Assembly (NCBI RefSeq): GCF_024763615.1
Contig: NC_077222.1
Coordinates: 96,319,417 to 96,383,416 of the forward strand
DNA: 64,000 nt
DNA from: Phlebotomus papatasi
Taxonomy: Eukaryota; Arthropoda; Insecta; Diptera; Psychodidae
Direction of reading: 5' to 3'
In this document: piece after piece, positions 34,761 to 48,200 of the stretch
How the letters are laid out: the number at the start of each line of letters is the position of its first letter
Position numbering within the stretch: the first letter of the stretch is position 1
Made by a program: the position numbers and the translations under genes
The notes under the pieces: generated by a model
What the model saw: the letters and a program-made list of their open reading frames with translations, nothing else
What the model was told of the DNA's origin: nothing
The model's database searches: none

Positions 34761-35093
34761 TTTTATTCTTGAAATTTTTCTTTACTTTCAAGCAATCAGC
34801 GAAATCTTTTCTATTCCGTTGCCTCTTCATTGAGAAGATGTGAGAAATTTCCCATGTATTGGAAGTGATTTTTCAAACCATACTACTACCAGTATATAGT
34901 CATCAGATTACAGAGTAAATAATGCTCAGAAAGTTCAGTTGTGTTGTGAAGTTTGTGATTCAGTGCGCGTGTGTCAAAATGATGAGATTTAATAAGTTGC
35001 ATACATCATGCAGACAATTGCGAGCTTTCGTGTGTTATCCAAGCAAAAAGGAGCAAATATTTCACTATTTCATAATATCCTTTCATCTTTCAG

Positions 35094-38000
35094 TTAGATA
35101 TAACGCAATCTTACGGTTACAATGCTGAGGAACATGTAGTGCAGACAGATGATGGTTACCTTCTCACATTGCATCGTATTCCTCATGGCGTGAAGACACG
35201 TGAAAGTGGAAGCGAAGGAATTGTGTTTCTCCAACACGGATTACTCTGTTCATCCGTTGATTGGATAGTAGCTGGCCCAAGTAGAAGTCTACCCTACTTA
35301 CTGGCAGAACAGGGCTATGATGTGTGGATGGGTAATGCCCGTGGGAATAACTATTCTCGACGACATGTGTCCCTTAAGCCTAAAAGTAGAGACTTCTGGC
35401 AATTTAGTTGGCACGAAATTGGGATTTATGATCTTCCCGCAATGATTGATTATACGCTCAATAAAACGGGACAAACATCTCTGCACTACATTGGTTACTC
35501 CCAAGGAACAACCGCATTCCTCGCGTTGGCATCAATGCGAAATGATTACAGCAAAAAGGTGTCTATGTTCCAAGCTCTAGCACCAGCGGTGTTTTTGTCA
35601 AATGCCAAAAGTCCATTTATTAAAGCTCTGGCACCTTTGGCAAATCAAACAAAGTTCCTGCTAGATTCGATGGGTGTCCATGAACTTTTCCCCAATGATA
35701 CGAATATAGTTCAAAAGGTGCGAAAGTCTCTCTACAGAAATAATGCTGTGGTACAGAGTTTGTTGACTAATATCTTATTCATCATTGCTGGGTTTGATTC
35801 ACAACAAATGGATCTGGTAAGTGAAGACTTTGAAAGCTGAGTTTTAAGATTGATTAACTATGTTCAATACATTATTTGCTCGCAGTTGCAAAAAGGAAAG
35901 CAACACAAACATAAACTATCTTTTCAAAATCAAAAAGATTTCTTTTTAATTATTTTTCTTTGAACCGAACTTAGTTTAAATAAATTCAAAATAAAATCAA
36001 CTTTATCTTGATATATTTATTTTTTATAAGATTTGCATTGTTAAAGTTGCATCCTTGAAGTGTAAAAAAAATCCGTTCAAGATTTTTTTTCAAAATTTCT
36101 GAAAAATTATGTCACGCTGTTTGTCTGTCTGTTTGTTTGTACGTCCGGCCGTTACCACGTCTAGAGGCCAAACGATTAGACATGGAGACTTGGAACCTTC
36201 AGGAGACCTCTCGATATGTTGATTCTGGGACCATTAACATGAACCTTATTTTCTGCCACCCCTCCCCTTTCCCTCCAAAACGCGTTGTGCGATTTGTTTT
36301 CATTTTTGGATGTTTTTAAGAGGTTAATTAGGCGGACATTTCGTTCATATACGAAAATCCGTTAAATTATTCCTAATAATGGTTCTTCAAAGTTAAAGGT
36401 TAAAAAGGCTTTAGAATCGCATTTATAATCTGAACGGTATCAGAGCTCATTGGAAAGGTCTTGGAATTCCTAACAAAACTTAACCTATTCCAATCCGATT
36501 TTAATACCTAATTTTTATTAGAAATTCGAAATAAATACTCCTAAGGTATTTCTGGCAATATTTTGAGTGATTGGTGAAATCTAAAATCATACACTGGTAT
36601 CGCTCATTCAAAACTTAATTTTTAGGATTTTTATTTTGATGTCTTTAAAAAACAGTTTTGTGTTAAATATATAACTAATACAGGTAACATAATCCTTTGA
36701 TTGGAAATATTCATTAAAATTTTACTCCATTTTGCTAATTTGTGTAATTGATTGAGGATTGGATGTATAAAAATTATTAAATTTTGCTGTTTTTTTAAAC
36801 AGTCAGTGACACAAATCATGTGAATTCTTGTCTCTCACTCTTTAAAAAATATGTTCTGAGTTCTGATAATTTATTTCAATTGAATTTAAATTTATTTAGA
36901 ATTGACTTTTATTTCTTCACTTCGTGTACGCCTATCAACATTTTAACAAATGTGAAAATTGTGATATTTATGTTAATTTTGCAACAAATAAAGAAATCTT
37001 AAATTGAAATTTCAGTTGAAAAAATTATTATTAGAACGTCAGAATACAAACATAAATATAAACTGATTTTATATGTGTCTCAAATAGAAAGTGAGATTAT
37101 TTAAAATGCCACGTAATACATTTTATATTGATGGGTTGTATGTAACAACCAAGGGGGAGATATTAAGGTGAAAATGTGTACAACATTTCCAGACACTTCC
37201 ACAATTTATATAGAAGAGCCCTTTATAGTTCCAGTATTTCGGAAGACTCCAGAAGTGACTTCCAGCACTTCTTACATTTCATGCTCTTTTCATACTTAGG
37301 AATCAATAAATTTATTTAGTATTTTAAAAAATCTATTTAAGAAAATAAAAAAAAATCTCAAGAAATTTATTTTTACTATGTTTTTTATATTTTTGGAATT
37401 TCTAGCATCAGTTATTTTTGCATACTAATGATATTTTAATATAATTTGTGTTTTACGACCAACAGTTTCTTTCTATGAATTTTCTAAGAGACCAATGAAG
37501 CTACTTTTTTAATTTATTGAAACTGTTTTGAAAAGCCTGTAATAGACCAAAAGTACGAGTGAAACAACTAATTTAGAAGCTTCAGAAGTACATTATTGCC
37601 CAAACATTTCTTGGCAAAGTTATATTCGATAAATCAGATGAAAACAATTATTAATTTTTCTTTTTTTTTCTTTTGGGTTGTTTTTAATCCATAAATACCT
37701 ATTATTTAGGCATTTCAGAAAAATTATTTAATTTAATATCGTATCAAAACTATTTTTTCCCCAAAAGTTGATCATTTTTTATCGGCTAAAAGTTTCTTAA
37801 CATATTTGAAAAGTTACTTAACGTACTCTGAAAAATAATTAAGCGCCAGGTTAGCGGTCAGATCAGTGAGATATTTTTAAGGTAACTCTTAAAACCCCGT
37901 GTACCACAGCGCTCTTACTTCATTGCCATTCACCCGAAAGACTTTATACCTGTTCAACGTTCAACCACAGCACAGGATCCGGCAAATCCTGTACTCCGGA

Positions 38001-39308
38001 ATTGGATAGAGAGCTCTTTGGTTAAAAGGTTACCACCAAAATATTACCAAAATAATCTGTAATACAGTCCCCAAAATCTTAATAATCTCTTTAATTTATT
38101 ATTCATAAATTTTCTTCTACTCGAATACTCACAATGTTGCCATCAAATTGATTCAAAATCAACTGCAATAGCTATATTATTATTTGCGAGCAACTTACAT
38201 AAATTTGAAACTTCTGTAAAAATTAAGGTAAATTATACTGTAATGAAAAAGGCACGTTTTTCATAAATAATGAATATTGTGAATAAATTTATAACCTTTA
38301 ACTGAATATTTCTTCAGAAAAATTAAGTAAGATATAAGAGATTTTATCGTTATTTACTACATTTTATTATCGTAACAGAAGTTGTAAAATGTCAACAAAT
38401 TTTTCGAATTATACTGCCGCTCGAATTTAAAATCTGAGCTAAAAGTGGCGTATAGGGTAATGTGTGGTGTTTCTGGACAAGGTGCTTTTCGGGACATAAT
38501 ATGGGTATATTATATGGGCATATACACATCAAAAATCCTCCAAATCCTCTAAATAAATAAAAAGTGACTTCATTTTCACTTGTACACCACTTGCGACTCT
38601 AATATCTCGCCTTGGTAACAACGAATACTAGAAATGGAATTAAAGGTTATTTTTTAGAACACAGATAACGAGTAGAGGGTTTCCACAGGTTTCTCGAGAA
38701 GGTTGGTCTGCACACTAAGCCGGCAATAGCCGCATTGAACTAGAGTTAAAATAAAAGATGTATAAATTTGAAATTAAATTAAACTGAAAATATCTTAAAT
38801 GCTAATAACGAAAAACTTTGAAATAATTCAGCTTCAGTAGCCTTATTTAAATTACAGGTTTAAATTACAATTTATAACGTCTTCTTATTTGCAGAAACTC
38901 CTTCCAAGAATACTTGAGAATACACCAGCAGGTGCATCTGTAAATCAAATAATTCATTATGCACAGTGTATTAATTCAGGCGAATTCAGGTTATTTGATT
39001 ATGGAAAATTGGGCAATGAGATCAAATATGGTTCAAGGATTCCTCCGAAATATCCCATTGAGGAAATAACTACTCCAACTGTGATCCATTTTGCTGAAAA
39101 TGATTGGCTTTGCACGGTAAAGGATGTCGAAAAGTTAATCCAGAAATTACCAAATATTGTTGCTAAATACCAAGTGCCATTTCCAAAATTCAATCACTTG
39201 GACTTTATCTATGCTCTACAAGCACGACAATTAGTCTATGAAAATGTACTGAGCATACTCAAAAATACCTCAAACTTCCGAGGAATGACTAGAATGAATA
39301 AAGGTTAA
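35094..39308 (+). CDS. Acid lipase I, divergent; first exon unresolved
   Basis: Two certain exons, 35094-35816 and 38895-39308, join in phase 0 across a 3078-bp intron. The nucleophile lies in GYSQG (Tyr replaces the usual His), the Asp in ENDWL and the His in FNHLDF, so the triad is intact. The cap cysteine pair found in all the other copies is missing (KVRKSLYRNNAVVQSL). The C-terminus is extended by about 12 residues (FRGMTRMNKG). The upstream exon is not clear. An ATG at 34922 opens a frame to a poor GTGTGT donor at 35030, leaving a 64-bp intron like the others, but the peptide is not a good signal sequence. TATATAG at 34893 may be its promoter, with no GATA site. AATAAA at 39408-39413. 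It could be a non-secreted or weakly expressed copy. Confidence 0.82.
35817..38894. other. Long last intron of lipase I
   Basis: 3.1 kb where paralogues have 56-260 bp. It contains a dispersed repeat near 36100-36560 related to 13676-13930, and otherwise AT-rich sequence with nothing recognisable. No other exon with lipase similarity is seen. Confidence 0.65.
36311..36560. repeat. Dispersed repeat copy (partner 13676-13930)
   Basis: Same ordered words as the first copy. Preceded by a GTCTGTCTGTTTG run typical of insect repeats. Confidence 0.6.
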
Positions 39309-41218
39309 GCTTAATCCTTTGTTGATGTGAATTTCTTTGGGTGATGGTACAAAGTTTGTGTCGGCTATATCGCTTTTGAGTTTCCAGACTATATCAGTTT
39401 CAGCCCCAATAAATTCAATTCCTTTTATCATCACATCAAATGAGTTTACCAAAGTTCACAATTGCTGCAAAAGGTGGATAAGGGAATTCCATTAGAATCT
39501 TGCTGAAGCTCTCGAAGATTACAACTTTGTTCAATGGTGTTGAGAATGTTTCGTATTTAAGTAAAATTCAATTTCTTATCTGTCACAAATACTAAATCTT
39601 ATCTGAAAAGTATCACTGAGCAATCGTCAGCAAAGTTTCAATACAGTTAGAAAGTTGTGCAGTTATGCATTATATTGCAATTTGTTGCATATAGCACTAT
39701 AAGACAAATGGTAAATTTTCGTGATAAAATCTTAATACGCATTAACTTTTTCAATGAATGATGAGAAGAATTTAATCCAAATGGAATTACTTTTTATGAA
39801 AAAAATAAGCAGTTTGAGACAATAAGTTTCTAATTTTCAAAATTTTAATATTTATTACAAATGTGTTCTTTCTTAAATGTAAATTTCACTATTCTTCACC
39901 ACAAGTTTGTTGAACTGCCTTTCAATTGGCTGATAAGTTTTACTGTAATTTGTTATTAAGGGAAAGTCAAATATTTATACTGTATCAATAAAGAATCCCG
40001 CATAGTGTAAATTTTCTTCTATAGCACATTATTAATCACATAGATGAATACAGTTTTATTGCTTGTTTATCGCCGCCACATAATGGTCTAATAATATTCT
40101 CAACATTACTGATTCATAATTGGAATGAATTGAATTTCAAATTGCCTCTAGACATTATGTATATAGTGACCGTGATTCATTTTGGATGGATGAGTTTTCG
40201 AAAAGCCACTATCCTATGGCCAGATATGCATAAATGCACCTCCCATTCTAAAATTCATTTATTGAGAAAAATTAAAGTAAAAAAAATCTACATTTTTTGT
40301 AAGAAAAATTTAAAAGATTCTTCTCAAGGAATCCTAATAGAGAACTTTTGGACTTTGCATGAAGATGTATATTTTTAAAGAGCAATAAAATTATGAATTA
40401 CAGATAAAAAAAGTAAGATGATTATGTAACATAGGTATTCAGCATAAGGGCGTTCTTTCTATGAAACTCTTGTGAGAAAATATTTCTGAATCGCAGGGAA
40501 ACTTGGGACAAAATGTTACATAACTAATATTTTATTTTTCATAAGCTTCCAGAAACATTGGAGATTTTTTTCGGGTCATTCTTATATAAAAAAAACATTC
40601 TACATACCTACACCCTTACCAAAGACCAGAGACGCTTTTCTGTATTTCGAAGGTAAATGAACATCTCGAGCTATATTCTAAAAGTCGTTCTTGTGAAGAT
40701 TCTCAAAAATGCTGGGGCAAATATTGAAAAACATAAGTTTATTGAGTTAACAAGTAGCTTACGACTTACGTCATTACGATAATACCATTTTCACAAGGCT
40801 TTTTTGGTAAAACTTTCCCTCTGCTAGTTTGACAAAAGCAGAAGAGGCGAATTGGAGACGAAGTGAGTAGACAATATGCAACTCATCAATGCAAATTTTT
40901 AAATATTTTACATATTTTACAGGACAAAACAAAAACATTTGTTGCCAAATTCCTTCAGATATCCCAAGATGAATAACGGATTGAAAAGTTTGACAAATCA
41001 GACACGAATAGATTCTAATAATTTGTATTAAATATTTTTTGAAAACTGTTTATAAATTATTGAATTATTGCACAAGTTATGTAACGGCCTTTACGACTGA
41101 TGATTCGGAATTTTCTCGCCGTCTATCCCGATGAGGTCAATTGTGAAGTTGGCGGTAGCCGCAGATGACAAAAGAGAAATAAACTTATTTTGTTACTTTT
41201 GGTTACTTTTAATATGTA

Positions 41219-42528
41219 GGGGAGACCGGGGAGGTTTGGGACAGATTCAGTGTGGGACAAGGCGATTTTTTCATTAATTTTTGAAATAAATGGGATTTAA
41301 CCACTACTCAATCGTAGGCAATATTAAGATGTATTTTGACTAAATGAATGGATATCCTCAGTTATATTGTTTTAATTCTATGAACACTTTCTTAAAAATT
41401 GATAAAAATTGTATTTTTTGATTTCTCAGTTTTGCTTTTTGTATTTTATATCAGCGATATAAATTCAAAACTTTTTTATTTCATTAGCTAGCAGTATAAT
41501 CGGGGAACACATTGTTGTAAAAGTTTCCGTGATCATACACTCTTGTTTTTTACTTAAAGTTTTTAAATACCAAAACTACCCACGGGGATGTTTGGCACAC
41601 CTGAAAAGGGATGAATGGGACGTTGATTTTCGACAAGATTATAGGTGGCGTGCAATTTTTTATTGTCAAAGTGGAGAGTAATGCCCAGTTTTTACTGAAA
41701 ATTTCCCTCTTGTGCAAAGTTTATCAGTGGAGCAGATTTCTCTAAATACAGGGACAATTAAACCATCAATGTCTTGGGAATCAAAATTTATTCTCCAAAG
41801 GATATTCGACCTTTGCTCAATACCGTTAAAAACTATTTTCTCGAAAATTTATCGAGCAATATCCTCTACAATTCTCACAAGTTTTTCAGAAAGGGCAAGA
41901 CGAAAGCTTTTTCAGAGAATTAAGGAAAAAACGGAAAAAACAGGTAAGATGCAGTTGTCGTGAAATCAAACAGGAATCCGCCAATGAGTTCAAAACTAAA
42001 TGTGTCAAAAGAATCTACTCGCCTAAGGAATTTGATGATGATGATTCCAATATTTAGAATATAAAAGCAAAGAAATCTAGGATAGTAAAGAAGAAGAAAA
42101 TACATTAAATAAGTGATTGACAATAAATCAACCTACTGTACAAATTAAATTGATATTAATTTCTAAGTATGAAATAAAAAATTAAACATTTTTATTTCGA
42201 TTAGAAATATTTTTATTCTAGTATTTTAACTTAATTAATGTGCTCCAATAATGCAAATTATGCGGGAAAAAATGCGTCCCAAACATCCTCTTTTGCGTCC
42301 CATACTACCCCAAATCGGGGAGGTTTGGGACAAAGCGTCAAGTTAAATGTTTTATTTTCTCCAAGAAAATTCAGCTGTTTTTTACGTTCTATCGGTACTT
42401 TTTGTAAAGTCAATACCCATAAAATATCCTATAGACCGCATGAAATTGTAATACATTATCGTGATTTTTTGGAATACTGTCTCAAAGTCAAAACATGAAA
42501 AAGTGTCCCAAACCTCCCCGGTCTCCCC
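41219..42528. mobile_element. 1310-bp MITE, GGGGAGACCGGGGAGG termini
   Basis: TA-flanked with perfect terminal inverted repeats of about 25 bp (GGGGAGACCGGGGAGGTTTG on the left). Words of the type TTTGGGACA / GTCCCAAAC recur at 41236, 41251, 42272, 42295, 42318 and 42503, in both orientations. No transposase. Confidence 0.92.
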
Positions 42529-43669
42529 TATTTAAATTCTCTTGAAACATTTTGCCCCATGTTCTTAATCTGCAATGAGTAAATGGCGTCACTTTATTTA
42601 AATTATTTTAAATTATTTTCTTTAACATTCTTTAAAAATTATTTAAATTCACTTTATGGTGGCCAGATTTCTGCAGCTGAAGTGCTCAAGTTCTTTCAAG
42701 AAGCTGGAATCTAGGGCGTGTGCACATTATAATTTTTTCCAAGAAAAATGTTTCAAAAACAAAAACTACATTTATATCAAGAAACAGAAAAATATTTTTT
42801 AAAACTTTACTTCATTGTAGATTAGCTTTTTTAACTATATAAAATTAATTTGATCTCTAAATTGTCGGAAAATGGTTTTTGTTTTTGGAACACCGGTATC
42901 TCACTAGTTCTTAAAGGGTAAAGGGGTTACGTGAATCGCAAAACCCCACTAAAAAACAATATTTGTGGTAGTGACGGTTACTTATAGTAGATTCATCCAA
43001 GAGCCAAAAAACAAAATAATTCTCTGTTATCCTAAAAGTTGAACTCGTTCTTGAACACAGAATTTTTTGAAGATTAAATTTGAAGTTTTTGAAGATTTTT
43101 TTTTGTAAATAACTTTTTTGTGCGTTGACTCTAATTTTTGTCTTGTGAAACAAGTTTTGATAATAAAAAGAAAATTCTTCATTCAACTGCGAAATTACTC
43201 TATGATGTATGCAAAATTTCAATGAAATCAGAGCATTACTTGTAGTTTTCAAAAATCTTGATTTTATTTCAAAAAAACAAAAAAGTTGGACAACTCATAG
43301 CAACAGATTCCAAATGTTCTATCTCCTAGACTTTTATTCCGAATGACTTAACTTTTTCAGAAAATAATCTTCAAACGTTGTAGTATTATGCAAAATCAGA
43401 TACTTATCCTTTTACAATTGTGAGACTCATGTAATCTCTTAATAAATTCCGTGCAGTAAAAGCTTATATTAGAACTAGAGTGGATACCCCGAATTATGCC
43501 ACTTACCTCATTTGATTCCAACTTGACGAAAATATTTTTTTTAATACTATATTTCATAATTCTTAAATATCGTAATATTGAAAAAGATGCCATTTTATTT
43601 AAGGTTTCATCAATTGGGGTACTGGCATCATTTGGGATATCCACTCTACTCAAACCACCCAACGGAATA

Positions 43670-44035
43670 GGGGAAGGCTTTCAGACACGCACATACTCTG
43701 ACTTGGAACACTTCGTATTTTTCTATATTCTTTTAATGAACCTGCCCTAATGTTTTCAGGAAATGTGTTATGGCGTCTACATACTAGAACTAGAAGCAAT
43801 ATTTGTCAAGATTTACCCTTTTAAAAAAATTTGATGTTTCTGCTTACAGTGATAGAGTAAATTTTCTTTAAAAAAAAGCTTTTTTTTAAATTGCTCCTAG
43901 AGTGTAGGCGTTTTTACTTAAAAATCGCTATTAAAATATATTGCCATAGACGCTATAGATATGTCGAATTCATTAAAGGAATATGGGTAAAATAAAGTGT
44001 TCGAATCCAGTGTGTGTGCGAAACCTGAAAGCCTT
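43670..44035. mobile_element. Decayed inverted-repeat element
   Basis: Left GGGGAAGGCTTTCAGACACG with GAACACTT further in. The right end near 43995-44035 holds AAGTGTTCGAATCC and CTGAAAGCCTTC. A half copy of the left end is at about 55368-55420. Confidence 0.6.
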
Positions 44036-44038
44036 CAA

Positions 44039-44610
44039 CCGGCTTCAGACCAGAGGTTAAGTCCAGTTCCCGAGGATCTCAAAACCTTTAACAGCAATCG
44101 ATTTCAATAATTTTTCAGAATCATTCAGGTCATTTTGTAGCAAGGATTGCTACAGATCCACACCAGAACATGCTAGAGCACCCTTCATCGTAGCCTTCCG
44201 CAGATAGAGCCCCATATTGTCCAATCCAAAAAAGTCCCGAATCCAGCGAACTAATCGCTTCACTGGTGAAGACCGACTGACGAGCAGATTCGATTGTGTC
44301 TTCGGAATAACTCGTCGAGCACTCACAAACCCATCTAGCGCAAATATAGCGATATCGTAACTTGAAGTTCGCCGCCGTTATAGCACCGCTGAAGTTACCA
44401 CCCCAGCTGAACAGTGATTGATTGCGTTGGCTTAGAAGAATCTTCATCAGGACGGACTTTCTCCCTCCAACTCCTCAAGGCTCAACAATCCTACTAGAAT
44501 TTACCTTTAATAATCCAATTAGTAGTCAAAATTTTCCAAATAATCTTGACCGATAAGAAATTAGACAATTTAAGCCATATGGCTAAACCTAGTTCTGAAG
44601 CTTCCCCTAG
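44039..44610. repeat. Dispersed repeat related to the lipase B intron repeat
   Basis: Its ends share ordered words with 12640-12850. The extra middle carries a 105-codon minus-strand open frame (44130-44447) that matches no family I know. Confidence 0.5.
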
Positions 44611-45214
44611 CTAATTATATGGAGAGCAAAATATTTTCTTATGCACTCTCAACAATCAAATAGGCAAATCTTTTCTGCAGTTATTTTCCTACACTTTTGT
44701 GTATTATGCAAAATGATCAATACCATTGATAATTGACTATTACATGGGATATGCGATGAAGTTTCTGAAAATGAAGCGGCTTATTTATTCACGAACTGCG
44801 TGACCTCATCATCAAAGGCAGTGCGTATTTAAACTTTGAACTTAAACACTTGATAACTGCACGGATGATTAAATAAACAAATGAGTGAGAGTCCCATTTT
44901 TCAAATTGATTATAAGTTCCCCTATTCCCTCATTTGAATCAAAATGTTGATTGTTGACTCATTTAAAGTTGACCATCACTTAGTATCAATTGAAGTGGCA
45001 ATATGACGAGTTTTTAAAACATTTACAAACAATCTCTTCTTTCTCTCTTTTAAGTTTTCCTTCTTAGCTCAGTATTCAGTTGAAAGTGAAGCCGGAAAGA
45101 CGTTTTAGCTTTATAATTCTCTTGTGTACTGAAAAATTTTGAATTTTTTATAGACTGTTAACAGAAACTAAAGTGCCAATATAGTTCTAAGACATTTTTT
45201 TTTTGTGCGGAAAG

Positions 45215-48200
45215 ATGAAGCATATCCTAGTGTGGTCAATTGTGATTTTTGCACTTGCGTGTGTAAAACCCCTAAATGGGGACAGTATCTTTGGTTTTTG
45301 GTCACGCATAATGCCGACTGATTCTTCTATGGAAGCTACAGCTGAACCCTCAAAATCTTCAAGGGAGAACTTCGCAGCATTTGAATCCTTTGAGACCATT
45401 TCAACGGAATCTGTGGGACAAATCAGTGAGATTAGTAATATTTGGAATCCTCTGTCATGGTTCCAATCCAATGAACCCGAAAAGCCGCTGCCCTTCAATT
45501 TGGATTCTGAATTGGGGACAGTAAGTGTATCAACGAAGCACTACATACTACACATATGTACATACAACTTTGCAAAGTCAAGTTCATAAAACTAATCAAT
45601 ATATGAGAATCGTCGTTTTATCCACCCTTTATATACACCCTCCACACTGTCTCATACTCAGCATGATTATTCCCTCAAGTCTATGTTAAATAACGTAACA
45701 CAAGTTCCAAATTGTCATGCCCTTATAATGAAAGTTTAATTACTTCTCATTCTTTATGCTACACATAAAAAAGCTGCAGTTATAAAAAAAATTATGTAGA
45801 GCAGTAAAATGTCATCCAAAATTCGTCTAGACAGCAGACAGTCATGGTTTGGTTCAACAGAATTTTTTTTCGTAAATTTAATAAAGGAAACCCGTATCAT
45901 GCAGAAAAAGACAAAATTAATTAGATTAATCGTTGAGAGGGAAATTCAAAGTTCATTTTTTGGGGGAAATTGTGAGTAGCTGACTAGTCACAAAAATGCT
46001 GATTTGCAGTAAATGCCTAAATGGCAAACAAATTTGAAAAAAGCGAGACAGTTCATGAGGGTATCACAGAGTTCCGTATTGCTATCAAATCAACATTCTC
46101 TTCAGTAGCCCCAATCTCGCGCTTTTCCCCAGAAGAAAGATAAAGAGTTTCGTGATTTATTTATGAGAACTCTCATTAATCTCATACTTTTTTATAATTT
46201 CACCAAAACAAGAGCTAAACTCAATAGACTTGCAGATAAATGGGATATTTGTCATTTTGCCAAAGTTCTCTTTAATATTCTTTGTTGCAAAACCGTACGT
46301 TGAAGTAATTAACTTAACAGGTAGGGTGGTGTCACCACTTCTCGCCAGTGACCCACTTCTCGCCACCTATAGTTAAATCGAAAAAAAAATCATATAATAC
46401 GTGTAATAAAAAGGATATCAGGAATAAAAAGTAACGCTGAATATATTTTTTTAATAATATTGTCCAAAATAATTCAGTTTGGACCTTTTCAAGTAGGTGA
46501 GGAGAAGTGGTTATTTTTGAATTTTTAATAAAAATATATTTTTTAAGTAATCCACTGTTAAATTGAGAGACTATTAGTTTGATATATCTATAGATAACAT
46601 ATCTCTAAGAAACTTTGTGTCAAATTTAAGTTACTTTATAATAAGGGTTTAAAAATTATAATTAAATTAATTTCAGTTTTTCCTAAAAGTGGCGATAAGT
46701 GGTTACTCCACCCTAGTGGGGCATTTTACGAACCTTACTCACCAGCTAATAGAAAATAATAAGTTTTTTAACTTCATCATAAAGATTCTATGAGAACTTA
46801 GATTCGATGAGTAATCGTGTTCACCGTAAGGATAATTTTTTTTTCAAAAGAGTTTTTGATAAGATGAAAAAAAAATAAAAGAAAATATGCTTTTTTAGTT
46901 TTTAAACCAACGCCATCCCTTAATCTTAGCTGTAACGACTATAGGATTATCGAATTTGCAAGTTAACTTATAATGCTCTTATTAGGGGAAAGAGAGCTAC
47001 CTTCGGACTTCGGACGACTCAAGCTTCGGACAACTCAATTTTTTCTATGTTTCTTATGGAATTGACCCATAGCTATTTTCAGGAAATTTGAGGCATTGGA
47101 CTAGGTATTAAAATATACCATTATAATGGGTCAAATTCATTAAAAACATATTAAAAAATGAATTGTTCGATGGTTGTATCATCTGGTAGCGCGATTTCCC
47201 CTACAATCTGTCATGTGCAACAAAGAATCTTACCAATTGCTAAAAAGAACACATATATAAAATCTAAATAGTTTATGTGTCTTTTTCTATTTAGACTCTA
47301 ACAAAACCTACGATTTACTCTTCTAAATATATTTATTAAATATTAATAATGTCGTGAAGGCAATGAGCTTACAATATAAATGAAAATACCTAATGTTGTT
47401 ACTGTTTTACATTAATTAAATAAACAAAGTGTACCACTTGAATGACCATAATACTTTTTTCATTATCAAACTTCAATGTAATACACAAAATAAAATTATT
47501 CATCAGTAGAGTTAATTTTAAACTTTAAATGGAATTAGGATGACAATAAATAAACCTTAAAATACGATTAGGAAGTGTGATAAGTCAATTATTTTTATAT
47601 TTTTCTGGTTTTTCTCTGAATCAAAATAGAATATACATAAAGGACAATCGTCAAAAGTGGTCTGTGGTGTGTTCACGAATGAGATCTATAGAATTCGATA
47701 GGCATTTGTAAAGGTAACAAATTTTGCTCCGCAGCAAAGTTCTAAACCGTGGATGAAAAGCTGAATACATAACATGCGTAGGACGATGATGGCTAGAAGT
47801 CAAAACTTTAAACCTCATATATCATAGATTTATTAACCGAATTGAATCAATATATACTCAATCGAAAGAATAAGAAAAGTTTTAAATAAAATGAAAAGAA
47901 ACTATTCAATCGATCTTAATTCGTAAGATCCATCGTCATCAATATTTTCTCCCTGATATTTCAGGAAAAATTAATGTAGGGGAAAGTGACAATGCTTGAT
48001 ACGATCCAAGCTTGATAATAACTATTTTTTTCCTATGTTAATTAATAGTTTTGGCTCATCGCAATATATTTCAATAGTTGGTGCTAAGCCTCACATTTCC
48101 TAAAAAAATTAGGATCCTAGCTCTTTTTTCCTAGTTTCAGGAAGCAAAAATCAAAAATAGGCCAAAAACTGTAATTTCGTTACATTAATTAATGTCGCTG

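Larger units (their letters stand above)
28780..34921. other. Intergenic H to I
   Basis: Six kb without a gene. It holds a LINE 3' end (29130-29530), a MITE with a minisatellite (29572-30273), a long unassigned AT-rich stretch (30274-31879), a MITE (31880-32947), unassigned sequence (32950-33690), another MITE (33692-34404) and an AT microsatellite (34708-34757). Confidence 0.6.
39309..45214. other. Intergenic I to J
   Basis: 5.9 kb. It holds a MITE (41219-42528), a decayed element (43670-44035) and a dispersed repeat (44039-44610). Nothing is recognised in 39420-41215, 42530-43660 or 44610-45060. A TATAAT-like sequence near 45110 may be the J promoter. Confidence 0.55.

Noticed and set aside
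34922..35029. Possible exon 1 of lipase I
   Set aside because: The frame is open and the intron would be a normal 64 bp, but the donor is GTGTGT and the peptide is basic and cysteine-rich, not a signal sequence. Left unassigned.
44130..44447. 105-codon minus-strand open frame
   Set aside because: It sits in a dispersed repeat, shows no recognised domain, and is not preserved in the related copy at 12640-12850.
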